NCBI GenBank assembly: GCA_910586405.1
Contig: CAJUII010000031.1
Span: 1 to 32,450, forward strand
Length of the DNA stretch: 32,450 nucleotides
DNA from: an uncultured Lachnospiraceae bacterium
GTDB taxonomy: Bacteria; Bacillota; Clostridia; Lachnospirales; Lachnospiraceae
Direction of reading: 5' to 3'
Part shown: positions 14,614-22,901 of the stretch, one piece after another
How the letters are laid out: the number at the start of each line of letters is the position of its first letter
Numbering within the stretch: position 1 is the first letter of the stretch
Translations under genes and position numbers: made by a program
Notes under the pieces: model-generated
The model's database searches: none
What the model was told of the DNA's origin: nothing
What the model saw: the letters and a program-made list of their open reading frames with translations, nothing else

Positions 14614-16533
14614 TTGCCAATGAAGATATATAAAGCTCGAAAACACGAAAAAGTCATATTTGGGCTGTTAACAATGCTGCTCAGTTTTCTGCTCACAATG
14701 TCATATTATCACTTGTGGGGGACAGATTTGCGGGTGCCAATTTCAGGCTACAGAAGTGACTCTGGCGGCGTGCTGCTCGAGGCGGCCAACTATGTACGAG
14801 GCGGAAATGTTCATAGGAATGTGCTGTATGCGGCGCCATATGCTTCAAAATATATGTCTGCCATGGGTGACTCAAGTATGCCGATTCCTTTTATTGGGCT
14901 GGTCTGGAGACTGACTGGCAGTGTTGAGGCGGGAGTCAATGTGGCGGCAATCTTAAATGGCGTGCTGCTTGCGCTTAGTGCTTATTGGCTTTGCACGCAG
15001 GCGAGGATAAGGGCATCTTTGTCGATGGCGCTGGGCATCTGCTACTCAGCGCTTCCGTTTTTTGTGTTTGCGTCTAATACAGTGTTGTTAATTTATGCAT
15101 GGTGTTTTTATATTCCGTTGTTTTGCTGGATTATGATTATGCTGATGAGCGAGAAGCCAAAGACATTGAAAGATACAGTATTTATCATTGCAGTGATGCT
15201 GTATCTGGGATTAAACTCGGCATACTATGCATTTTTTGCGTTGATTATTCTGGCGCTGGCTGGACTGTACAGTCTGCTTCGGCTGAAAAATGTGGAGAAC
15301 ATCATGCTGGTTCTGGTCTCCTATGTAGCAGTGGTGTTTGGCATTGCTGTCTATACTATGCCGGATATTCTGCGTAAGATGAAAGGAAATACGGCACTGT
15401 GGGATTCGGGCTTTTATTATCCGCTCTGTATCATAGCCGGGGCAGTGTTATGCATGCTGGGGATTTTGGTGTATAAAAAATGGTATAGCTGCATCACGAT
15501 AAAGACAGTGTATGTGATGCTGGTGTTTGCTGTAATATTGCTGTTTGGCGGGTATATGCTGCTCAAGCGCTTCAGCTCCTTTATTGGGGAGTATGACGGC
15601 AGGACGTACCTAGCTGTCGAGATGGGGGCGCTCAATGTAGGCTATCTGATTCTGCCTGTAGTAAACACGGTCTGGAAAGGGTTAAATGAAGGACTTGCGG
15701 TGATGGTGGACCTTGACGGCGGTGATTTTACGATGCTGGGCGTGCTTTCTGGGATAGGGTTTCTCTATTCGGTATTGTCACTTTTCCAATATGATGACAA
15801 GAAGAAAGATGAAGTGCTGCATCTGTGCGGGCTGTGCAACTGCTTTATGGCGCTGGTCGCGGTAAAGGGCGGCGCAGCATCGCTCATTGCTGTCTTTGTG
15901 ACGACAGGTATCCGAAATTATAACCGAATCTGTGTTTATATTGCCTGTTTCTCCATGGTTTCCTTCGGGATACTGGTCGAGAAGAGCTATCGAAAGGTGC
16001 GCAGGATGAGACGAGAAACGCTGCGCAGGGGATGCACGGCAGCGCTTGTATGTGTGGTAGCGCTGCTTGTGAGCATGTCTATCCCAACAGATTTTCTGTA
16101 TAACAAGAACTATGGTATAGAGGAGTACGCAGTGCGTAAGCGGGAGTATGACGAGTGGCATGAATTGGTCGGGGCGATCGAGAGCCAGCTTGACGAGGGG
16201 GATATGATCTTACAGCTTCCGCTGCGGACAGCAGACATTCGAATTGGTGAGCTGATGGATATAGGAAGGGCATATGACAATGCAATTCCGGCAATTGTAT
16301 CCCAAAAGACCATGTGGAGCTATGGCGGTAACTGGAAGTTTCAGGAGGATATTGCCCAAAAGATCGATGCGTTTATCGCGGCAGCCCAAGAGAGCGGATT
16401 TGCGGGGATTTATGTGGACACATTGCTCTACAGTGACACTTCGTATGAGATTCATCTTGCAAAGCTTGAGGAGCGTCTGGGCGCACCGACGGTCAGTGAC
16501 GGGAGCAGACGCTATTATTTCATGCTGCCGTGA
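14614..16533 (+). CDS. Large polytopic membrane protein, GT-C/YfhO-like
   Basis: This protein of about 639 residues has around a dozen hydrophobic helices and a C-terminal soluble domain (from about 505) that is probably extracytoplasmic. After the first helix it has a polar loop with GYRSDSGG (45-52); paired acidic residues there are where GT-C transferases bind metal and donor. It resembles the YfhO/DUF6311-like membrane proteins of polysaccharide clusters, but I cannot assign a family firmly. The start may be TTG 14614, six bases after AGGTGG, or ATG 14620, which is further than ideal from it. The next gene encodes a shorter protein of the same general plan that lacks the C-terminal domain. 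Confidence 0.65.
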   Translation: MPMKIYKARKHEKVIFGLLTMLLSFLLTMSYYHLWGTDLRVPISGYRSDSGGVLLEAANYVRGGNVHRNVLYAAPYASKYMSAMGDSSMPIPFIGLVWRLTGSVEAGVNVAAILNGVLLALSAYWLCTQARIRASLSMALGICYSALPFFVFASNTVLLIYAWCFYIPLFCWIMIMLMSEKPKTLKDTVFIIAVMLYLGLNSAYYAFFALIILALAGLYSLLRLKNVENIMLVLVSYVAVVFGIAVYTMPDILRKMKGNTALWDSGFYYPLCIIAGAVLCMLGILVYKKWYSCITIKTVYVMLVFAVILLFGGYMLLKRFSSFIGEYDGRTYLAVEMGALNVGYLILPVVNTVWKGLNEGLAVMVDLDGGDFTMLGVLSGIGFLYSVLSLFQYDDKKKDEVLHLCGLCNCFMALVAVKGGAASLIAVFVTTGIRNYNRICVYIACFSMVSFGILVEKSYRKVRRMRRETLRRGCTAALVCVVALLVSMSIPTDFLYNKNYGIEEYAVRKREYDEWHELVGAIESQLDEGDMILQLPLRTADIRIGELMDIGRAYDNAIPAIVSQKTMWSYGGNWKFQEDIAQKIDAFIAAAQESGFAGIYVDTLLYSDTSYEIHLAKLEERLGAPTVSDGSRRYYFMLP

Positions 16534-16581
16534 CAGGTTTGGACAATGATTTTGGATCATAGAAAGACGTGGGGATTCTAT

Positions 16582-17778
16582 ATGAAAAAAATACAAAAAA
16601 ATAGGATAGTGCAATATCTTTTGGTGATGTTCCTGACAGCGGCTGCGTTTTTGATCTATTTTATGCTGCATCATTTTAGTCTAAGAGACCTATGGTCGTA
16701 TGATGCCAATAAGGCGGTGGATGATTTTGTCCGCGGCATGGTGGAGGAGGGCGGCGGACAGCAGGCGGCATTCTTTGGATTCAATCTGCAAAATTTTGTG
16801 ATTTTTGTTCTTGGCAGACTTTTGGGGGATGCCATTCTTGGCATCAACGTGTACTATATACTGACCTTTTTTTTGATCGCGGGAGCATCGTACTGGTGTA
16901 TGAAGACGATGGGCATATCTGGTAAGACAGCGCTGTTTATCTCAGTACTTCTCTCATTTGTTCCGTTTCACATTGACAGGGGACAAGGGCAGATCATTAC
17001 ATCCTCATTTTTTCTGGTGCCTATATTTATAGGATTCCTATATCAGATTTTTTTCCAAATGGATTCTACAAAGTTTCGTGTCAGCACAGTGGTGTGGATG
17101 GCAGCCGCGCCATTCATAGACTGGCGTTTGGCGGTGATGTTTGTGATACTGCTGGCTGTGTTGACAGTGCATCGCAATGACGGCAGGGTGTATCGCACGG
17201 CGGGGATTTACGGTGCAGTTTTGCTGGCGTTTACACTGCTTGCGGGGATTGCTTCGGGTGTATTTCGACAAGTGGATGTCGCGGAGAATATCCGTCTTGC
17301 AAGGGAGGAGGGACTTCGCATACTCGACATGATTCTGCCGCTGCGGTATCATGTGTCTGACCGGCTTTGGAATATACGATATGAGTATGACGTATCCTTT
17401 TCCGTGCATGGTGAGTGTGGGCTGAATGCGCAGGGAATACTGATCTCAGCGGCGTTTTTGTACGGGCTGCTGGCACTGTTTTTTGGCAAGAGAAAGGATA
17501 AGCGCATTCAATGGCTGGCATGGATTAATGTGATTGTCATCTTGGTATCTGTGATCGGCGGTTTTCATCTGATTTTGGAATATTTAGGAATCAATCTGGT
17601 ATACTGGAATCGGATGGGAATCATCATCATCGTCAGCTCGGCAGCCACATTGGGGATTTTGGCAGACCAGGTGAGATCGAAGCTGTCAAAGGGTATTCCG
17701 CGCCTGGCAGTCGATGCAGTGACAGCCCTGATTGCCATCGCAGGACTGGCAGAGCTGATTTTGCGCCAGAATATGTAA
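16582..17778 (+). CDS. Polytopic membrane protein, GT-C-like
   Basis: This 398-residue protein has about ten hydrophobic helices. The first helix is followed by LWSYDAN (37-43), again placing an acidic residue just after the first membrane segment. HIDRGQGQ (130-137) then matches the H-x-x-RG pattern seen in DUF6311/YfhO-like proteins. Unlike the preceding 639-residue protein it ends after the last helix without a soluble domain. ATG 16582 is preferred because GTGGGGA lies six to seven bases upstream; the ATG at 16546 has no such site. Only about 48 bases separate it from the previous gene, so the pair may be a functional unit. Confidence 0.62.
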   Translation: MKKIQKNRIVQYLLVMFLTAAAFLIYFMLHHFSLRDLWSYDANKAVDDFVRGMVEEGGGQQAAFFGFNLQNFVIFVLGRLLGDAILGINVYYILTFFLIAGASYWCMKTMGISGKTALFISVLLSFVPFHIDRGQGQIITSSFFLVPIFIGFLYQIFFQMDSTKFRVSTVVWMAAAPFIDWRLAVMFVILLAVLTVHRNDGRVYRTAGIYGAVLLAFTLLAGIASGVFRQVDVAENIRLAREEGLRILDMILPLRYHVSDRLWNIRYEYDVSFSVHGECGLNAQGILISAAFLYGLLALFFGKRKDKRIQWLAWINVIVILVSVIGGFHLILEYLGINLVYWNRMGIIIIVSSAATLGILADQVRSKLSKGIPRLAVDAVTALIAIAGLAELILRQNM

Positions 17779-17792
17779 AGCGAGGTGAACCA

Positions 17793-18485
17793 ATGCTTTC
17801 TGTATCGCGGAGAGAACTCAAGTTTTTGATGGGATGTGACAGGGCGGCAGCGTTGCAGGCGGAGCTTTGCAGTCTGCTTGGCACAGACACCTATTCCCAA
17901 GGAGGATATTATACGGTCAGAAGCCTGTATTTTGATTCGTGGAGGGATAAGGACTTTACACAAAAGTATGACGGGGTGGAAAACAGGAGAAAGATTCGCC
18001 TGAGAGTCTACACGGCAGCGCAGGAGTCTGCAAAGTTTGAAATCAAAGAGAAGATCGGTGCCTGTCAGAAAAAGGATAGTCTCCTGGTGGACAAAAAACA
18101 TGCGCAAGCGTTTATCAGAGGGGAGTATGCGGGGCTTCTCGACTACGAGGAGCCTGTGGCGCACAGGCTCTTTGGATTGATGACCTTAGGGGCGTACCGG
18201 CCGGCAGCAGTCATAGAATACGAGCGCAGGGCATACATGTATGACGCATTCAGCACCAGGATCACATTCGACCAAAACGTGAAAAGCTGTGAGTATTTTT
18301 ATGACATTTTCAGTGAGGAGATGCCATTTGTGCCAGTGCTTTCGGGGCAGGTCATTTTGGAGGTAAAATTCAGCGGTGTGCTGTTGGAATCCATAAAGAG
18401 CATTCTTGGCAAATACCACTTGACGAACGTTTCGGTGAGCAAGTACGGAATCGGCAGACCGATCGGTGCGCACTATATATTGTAA
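17793..18485 (+). CDS. VTC-domain polyphosphate polymerase-like protein
   Basis: This 230-residue protein is a bacterial VTC domain, related to the yeast Vtc4 tunnel that makes polyphosphate from ATP. Characteristic features are RRELKFLM near the N-terminus, RSLYFDS (about 44-50), RRKIRLRVY (about 69-77), FEIKEK, an IEYERRAY strand and the late ILEVKF strand, providing basic and acidic residues that line the tunnel. The ribosome binding site GAGGTG lies six bases before ATG 17793. The order VTC, DUF4956, CotH recurs in Firmicutes and Bacteroidetes, suggesting a membrane-linked phosphotransfer or polyphosphate system. The substrate here is not proven. Confidence 0.88.
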   Translation: MLSVSRRELKFLMGCDRAAALQAELCSLLGTDTYSQGGYYTVRSLYFDSWRDKDFTQKYDGVENRRKIRLRVYTAAQESAKFEIKEKIGACQKKDSLLVDKKHAQAFIRGEYAGLLDYEEPVAHRLFGLMTLGAYRPAAVIEYERRAYMYDAFSTRITFDQNVKSCEYFYDIFSEEMPFVPVLSGQVILEVKFSGVLLESIKSILGKYHLTNVSVSKYGIGRPIGAHYIL

Positions 18486-18538
18486 GCCGCTTATGGTTTT
18501 CGAAGTTTTAACATAATTTTTATACGGAGGATAAAGAG

Positions 18539-19210
18539 ATGACCAAAAGTGATATCTTAGACTGGTTTTCAGTGAACAATGCATCCTTGGATGCAAACAG
18601 GATTCTGTTTGTGCTCGGAATGGGAATTTTGCTGGGAGCGGTAATATTTGCGACATACCGCATTACATACGCAGGGGTGAGCTACAATGCAAAGTTTAAT
18701 GTAGGAAATGTTGTCATGCTGCTTATCGCCTCCGTCATTATGCTGATGATAAGCAACAACATCGCAATCTCACTCGGCATGGTCGGTGCGCTGTCCATTG
18801 TTAGATTTCGCACAGCGATCAAGGACCCGCAGGATACGATTTACATATTCTGGTCGATTGTCGAGGGCTTGTGTGTGGGGGCACAGATGTACAAGCTCGC
18901 ATTTTTATCTGTGATTGTGATCGCGGTAGTGCTTGTGTCCGCAAGCATGTATTACCATGCACGCAAAAAATATCTGATCATCATTCGCGGCGGGCAGTCC
19001 CTATGTACGAATGAGATTTTGAGAATCATTGGAGACAGATACAAGAGGGCGGTGTTAAAGGCGGCAAATTATAGTGTCGGACACTGCGAGTTGATCGTGG
19101 AGGTGGCGGCGAAGGGAACGCTTGACGACAGCGTGATTGATGCGCTTCGGCAGACGGCGGATGTGATGAGTGTGAACTGGCTTTTGGAGATGGGAGAACA
19201 TATTGGATGA
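18539..19210 (+). CDS. DUF4956 membrane protein
   Basis: This 223-residue protein has three or four N-terminal helices (about 20-140) and a C-terminal cytoplasmic domain. The family signature is the loop LSIVRFRTAIKDPQDTIYI, about residues 86-104, between helices. DUF4956 proteins are habitual neighbours of VTC-domain proteins, and their function is not established. A strong GGAGG ribosome binding site precedes ATG 18539, and the stop overlaps the next start as ATGA, which points to coupled translation with the CotH-like gene. Confidence 0.88.
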   Translation: MTKSDILDWFSVNNASLDANRILFVLGMGILLGAVIFATYRITYAGVSYNAKFNVGNVVMLLIASVIMLMISNNIAISLGMVGALSIVRFRTAIKDPQDTIYIFWSIVEGLCVGAQMYKLAFLSVIVIAVVLVSASMYYHARKKYLIIIRGGQSLCTNEILRIIGDRYKRAVLKAANYSVGHCELIVEVAAKGTLDDSVIDALRQTADVMSVNWLLEMGEHIG

Positions 19211-20649
19211 GATGGATAAAGGCGTGTAGCAAGCAGCTCTGCCTGTGTGCTCTGATTCTGTTGTTCGGCGTCATCTATGTTCTGTGCAGAGTGGGAGAGG
19301 CGTCCAAATTTGGCGGGTTGGATATCGTATCCGTGGAAGCGCTAGAGGAGCTTACAGCGGGGAGGCGGTATATTGAAGAGCCCGAGCACGTGGATAGTTT
19401 TCTTTCCTTGCAGGGGCAGAAGGCGGCGTATGATAAAAAGACGCATACATTTTATGTGAGCCAGCCAGTCCATGAGGAGCAGATTGCCTCTTTGTTTGAG
19501 GTACCCGCCGGCAACATCAGTCTGTGTGTAGCGCAGGATACGTATGTTGGCGACGTAGAAGGCGCCATGCAGGCGGGGCACAGATTTCAGCTCTGGATGA
19601 TTGGCGAGCAGGAGTATACAGTATTTGGATTGATATTTACTGGGGCGCCTGTCTTGGCTGTCAACAGTGCCGATGTGTTAAAGAGTGACTATCAAAAGGG
19701 CGGGATTGTTCTGTTTGACCCGGATGATGAGGACGTGAACGGCGTGAGCGTAAAGTCCTCTCAGGCTTATCTAAAATACAATGCCAACGCCGGCACTTAT
19801 TCAATTAAGTTGATGAAAAAGGATTTTGCTGAGGATAAGAGGCTGTCTTTTCTGGGGATCGGAAAAAATAAAACATGGAAGCTTTATGAAGTGTCAAAAA
19901 GTGATAGAAGCCTTACAAGGGCAAAGCTTGCGGCAGATGTCTGGAATGCTATGAATGCCGGCACGGCGCTTGTGCGGAGGTATGAATTTGTCGAGGTAGT
20001 TGAAAATAACGTCTATAAAGGTCTTTATCTGTTAGCGCCCAAGTGGAACAGATCGATGCTCACCCTCTCTGAACAGGAGTGCGTTGTGAGCAGGGAGGAG
20101 CTGACACCAGAGCAGATACCGGCGTATCTGGATTTGATCTCGGACAAGGATTTAAGCAGATACTATCTGTTTTTGCAGATGACATATGCCTACAAAAACG
20201 GCACTGAGGACTATGTGGTGATAGAGACAGTGCAGGATAATGGGGAGAAGCGCTGTGTGCTGGCACCTGATAAACTAAAACATGTATTTGGCAGCTTTGA
20301 GAAAGCGCTTCAGTATCTGGCATGGGAGGGCGATGAGCAGGACAATGATACGAGCCGCATGCTCATTGCCACAGAGGAGGTTGAGGCTGCCAAAGGGCGG
20401 CAGGAAATAGAGATCTTACGGTTGAGCACTGTGGAGTGGAAGCAGCTGCGCGCAACTGTGCTGGGCGATGAAACGATACGCAGACAGCTTGCTTTATATA
20501 AGCAGTACCTGATAGACAGCGGTCTGGCGGTGCGCTGTGTGGAGGAGGATGCTTTTGGACATTATTATGGATTGTTTGAGGATTATTTGAGAGACAGATT
20601 GGCGTATATGGATGAATTTTTTGAATATTCGGGTGGGACTGTATCATGA
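19207..20649 (+). CDS. Membrane-anchored degenerate CotH-like protein
   Basis: This 480-residue protein has one N-terminal helix (about 10-27) and a large extracytoplasmic part. Residues 182-280 resemble CotH kinases in order: AYLKYNANAGTYSIKL (187-202), FLGIGKNKTWKLYEV (215-229), LTRAKLAADVWNAM (236-249) and VVENNVYKGLYLLAPKW (264-280). These align by eye with the corresponding blocks of the next gene. The later CotH metal-binding segments (the N-D-V-D-A-N type motif and WDYD) are not recognisable. It is therefore likely to be a pseudokinase or scaffold partner. Overlaps of four bases on both sides tie it into the VTC-DUF4956-CotH unit. Confidence 0.65.
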   Translation: MRWIKACSKQLCLCALILLFGVIYVLCRVGEASKFGGLDIVSVEALEELTAGRRYIEEPEHVDSFLSLQGQKAAYDKKTHTFYVSQPVHEEQIASLFEVPAGNISLCVAQDTYVGDVEGAMQAGHRFQLWMIGEQEYTVFGLIFTGAPVLAVNSADVLKSDYQKGGIVLFDPDDEDVNGVSVKSSQAYLKYNANAGTYSIKLMKKDFAEDKRLSFLGIGKNKTWKLYEVSKSDRSLTRAKLAADVWNAMNAGTALVRRYEFVEVVENNVYKGLYLLAPKWNRSMLTLSEQECVVSREELTPEQIPAYLDLISDKDLSRYYLFLQMTYAYKNGTEDYVVIETVQDNGEKRCVLAPDKLKHVFGSFEKALQYLAWEGDEQDNDTSRMLIATEEVEAAKGRQEIEILRLSTVEWKQLRATVLGDETIRRQLALYKQYLIDSGLAVRCVEEDAFGHYYGLFEDYLRDRLAYMDEFFEYSGGTVS

Positions 20650-22568
20650 AAGGTAAGAGTAATATCATCATATGGGGACTGGTGCTAGCGGCTGCGGTCT
20701 ACTGTGGCATATACTGGTATCTAAACCGGGAAAGCATGGAGGAGTTCCGGGAGACGACAGTACTTGTGGAAGAGGACAGTCATTCGGTCGCTGAGGAAGT
20801 TGAGGAGGCAGAAAGCGCTTTGGATCAGGAAGGCTTTCTGGATATTTATGCAGAGGTATCCTCCGAGGGAGATGTGGATGTAAAGAAAATCAAATTGTTT
20901 GTCACAGGGAGAAATGCCTGTTTCTTTCTTCCTTCGTATTGTGTCACGGATTCGGTTGTGCTGCGCTATGACGAGCAGCAGTTTCTGTTATCAATGGATG
21001 CCCAGGTTCTGCCAAGCGGGACGGTGTTCCACGCAGATCGTGGAGATTCCCATACATTGATGATTGCAAAAGAGGATGGTACAGAAAAGAGCTATGAGTT
21101 TGGCGTGATGCAGTCTGAGAACCTGTCATCTATATTTATTACGACTGCAAATCATTCATTGGATTATATTCATGATGTCAAAGGAAATTATGAGCCTGGT
21201 CATCTGGTCTGTGTCGATGCGTCTGGAAATACAGATTGTGATGCAGCGCTCGAAAAAGTCAAATTACACGGCTTTACAAGCCTGAGTGTACCCAAAAAGA
21301 CATATCAGGTAGATTTTAGTCAGGCGCAGGACCTCTTAGGCATGGGCAGCGCGCTGCGCTGGATTTTTCAGGCAAATGCCTACGATAAGTCCTACATGAG
21401 AAATAAACTGGCTTATGACTTATTCCAGGGTATGACATCCGGCTATGCGGTCGAATGTGTGTACGCGGATGTTTATTTCAACGAAGAATATGCCGGAAAT
21501 TATTTGATTTGCGAGAAGGTCGAAGCAGGGGTGAACCGTATTGAGCTCACAGACAACCCATCAGAATATACAGCAGATCGGACAAAAGGACAAGTTATCG
21601 AGGAGGATGACATGCGGTATGTAGACGTGCAGGATGAGGACATCAGCGGTGGATACTTAATAGAGACACAAAGTCTGCTGGTGTCCTCAGATCTGCTGCG
21701 CATGTCTGAGGAGGACTGTCTGTTTGTGTCGGATTCCGGCAGATATGAGATCCGATGGCCCAAGGAGATATCAAAACAGCAGATCGTATATCTTCGCCGC
21801 TGTATGCAGCAGATTGAGACGCAGATCGCGCAGTGTGATACAGAGGAGGCGTACAGAGAATTATCAGAGCTTATTGATGTGGATTCCTTTGCCGTCATGT
21901 ATCTGATGGATATGATAACAAATGATGTGGATGCCAATGCCTACAGTACTTTTTATTATAAACTTCCAGTAGCGCAGGGCGGAAAACTGTATGCCGGACC
22001 TGTGTGGGACTATGACAGAGGATTTGGCAATGAGGAGAGAAACGTTCAGGTGAACGTCAATGGATACCACAACGGTTTGTGTGAAGCATTGTATCAAAAC
22101 GCGTTCTTTCGAGAACGGGTGCGAGAGTTGTACCATGAAGTCTTTCTGCCATTGTCAGAAAATATCCTGCACACCTTTTTTGAGGATGCATCTGCTTTGC
22201 TTGCAGCATCCGTAAGAATGGATGCTGCGCGCTGGCAGAACAATCTTGACAGACTCAATTATTCCTATGATTCCTTTGAGGACGAAATCGCATATCTGCG
22301 GTATTATTATCAGGAGCGCGCCGAGATCGCTGGGGAGCAGGTCAATGAGACAGGGACATATCATATGGTTACGTTTATGGCGCCGGACGGCGGCAGCAAA
22401 AGCTGTTTTATCAAGGATGGGGAGCTTTTGACCTCGTCAATCGTCTCACTCATGAGCAGCGCGCTTGGCTGTAATACATGGACGCACGAGAATGGCAATG
22501 TCTATCAGTTAGGGCGGCCTGTATGGGGGGATATGACGCTGTACGGCAGCATGGAGGTATTGGAATAA
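20646..22568 (+). CDS. Membrane-anchored CotH-family kinase
   Basis: This 640-residue protein has one N-terminal membrane helix (7-22) and an extracytoplasmic CotH domain. Recognisable blocks are SVPKKTYQVDF (214-224), LGMGSALRWIFQANAYDKS (231-249), MRNKLAYDLF (251-260), ITNDVDANAYSTFYYK (424-439) and GPVWDYDRGFGN (451-462), the last two supplying the ATP/metal-binding residues of CotH spore-coat kinases. Members outside spores occur next to VTC proteins, where the phosphorylated target is unknown. An extended tail follows the kinase core. The ATGA overlap with the preceding CotH-like gene suggests a stoichiometric pair. This gene ends the block; an A+T-richer cassette follows. Confidence 0.88.
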   Translation: MKGKSNIIIWGLVLAAAVYCGIYWYLNRESMEEFRETTVLVEEDSHSVAEEVEEAESALDQEGFLDIYAEVSSEGDVDVKKIKLFVTGRNACFFLPSYCVTDSVVLRYDEQQFLLSMDAQVLPSGTVFHADRGDSHTLMIAKEDGTEKSYEFGVMQSENLSSIFITTANHSLDYIHDVKGNYEPGHLVCVDASGNTDCDAALEKVKLHGFTSLSVPKKTYQVDFSQAQDLLGMGSALRWIFQANAYDKSYMRNKLAYDLFQGMTSGYAVECVYADVYFNEEYAGNYLICEKVEAGVNRIELTDNPSEYTADRTKGQVIEEDDMRYVDVQDEDISGGYLIETQSLLVSSDLLRMSEEDCLFVSDSGRYEIRWPKEISKQQIVYLRRCMQQIETQIAQCDTEEAYRELSELIDVDSFAVMYLMDMITNDVDANAYSTFYYKLPVAQGGKLYAGPVWDYDRGFGNEERNVQVNVNGYHNGLCEALYQNAFFRERVRELYHEVFLPLSENILHTFFEDASALLAASVRMDAARWQNNLDRLNYSYDSFEDEIAYLRYYYQERAEIAGEQVNETGTYHMVTFMAPDGGSKSCFIKDGELLTSSIVSLMSSALGCNTWTHENGNVYQLGRPVWGDMTLYGSMEVLE

Positions 22569-22704
22569 GCAGAAAATTTATGCGTTATTTGAGATAAAAT
22601 CGTATACAGGAATCAACAGTTCTGAATTGAGTATGGATATTTTTGCCAAAATAGTATATAGTAAAGAAGTAGGAAGAGATGAGATGGTGGGAGGTGAGGA
22701 TGAT
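22569..22704 (+). promoter_or_regulatory. 136-bp gap ahead of the zinc-ribbon/ATPase pair, weak promoter candidate
   Basis: The base composition turns A+T-rich here. TTGAGT at 22627-22632 and AATAGT at 22650-22655 have a 17-base spacer and four matches each to consensus, so this is only a weak candidate. GGGAGGTGAGG at 22689-22699 is the ribosome binding site for the small protein. I see no terminator for the upstream operon. Confidence 0.3.
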
Positions 22705-22887
22705 ATGGCAGACAATCTGGATTTATTTGAACCCTTGTGGGGGACTGATGAGGAACTATATGAGGAGATTGGAGAAGTCATCATGTGTCCTCTTTGTAAG
22801 AATTTGGTTGATACGGAAGAATTGATAGATGGCTGCCTGTGTCCGAATTGTTTTGAAGATTTATCAGATCAGTTGGATCAGCTTTGA
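22705..22887 (+). CDS. Small acidic zinc-ribbon-like protein
   Basis: This 60-residue protein is strongly acidic and has four well-placed cysteines, CPLC at 28-31 and CPNC at 46-49, plus Cys44. Together they suggest a zinc ribbon. ATG 22705 is preferred because GGAGG and GAGG lie 10 and 5 bases upstream. Longer in-frame starts at 22684, 22633 and a TTG at 22627 remain possible. The stop is only 14 bases before the ATPase start, and its last codons contain that gene's ribosome binding site. The two are thus almost certainly co-translated. I do not recognise a named family. It could be an adaptor, a nucleic-acid-binding partner or a regulator of the ATPase. Confidence 0.7.
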   Translation: MADNLDLFEPLWGTDEELYEEIGEVIMCPLCKNLVDTEELIDGCLCPNCFEDLSDQLDQL

Positions 22888-22901
22888 GGAGTAATGGCGA
22901 T

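Noticed and set aside
14443..14646. Minus-strand frame of 67 codons in the 274-bp gap
   Set aside because: The product is low-complexity and lacks a ribosome binding site; the frame is a by-product of the hairpin and T-rich strand.
17565..18164. Minus-strand open frame of 199 codons
   Set aside because: It runs antisense to two well-supported genes, has no domain and no initiation signal.
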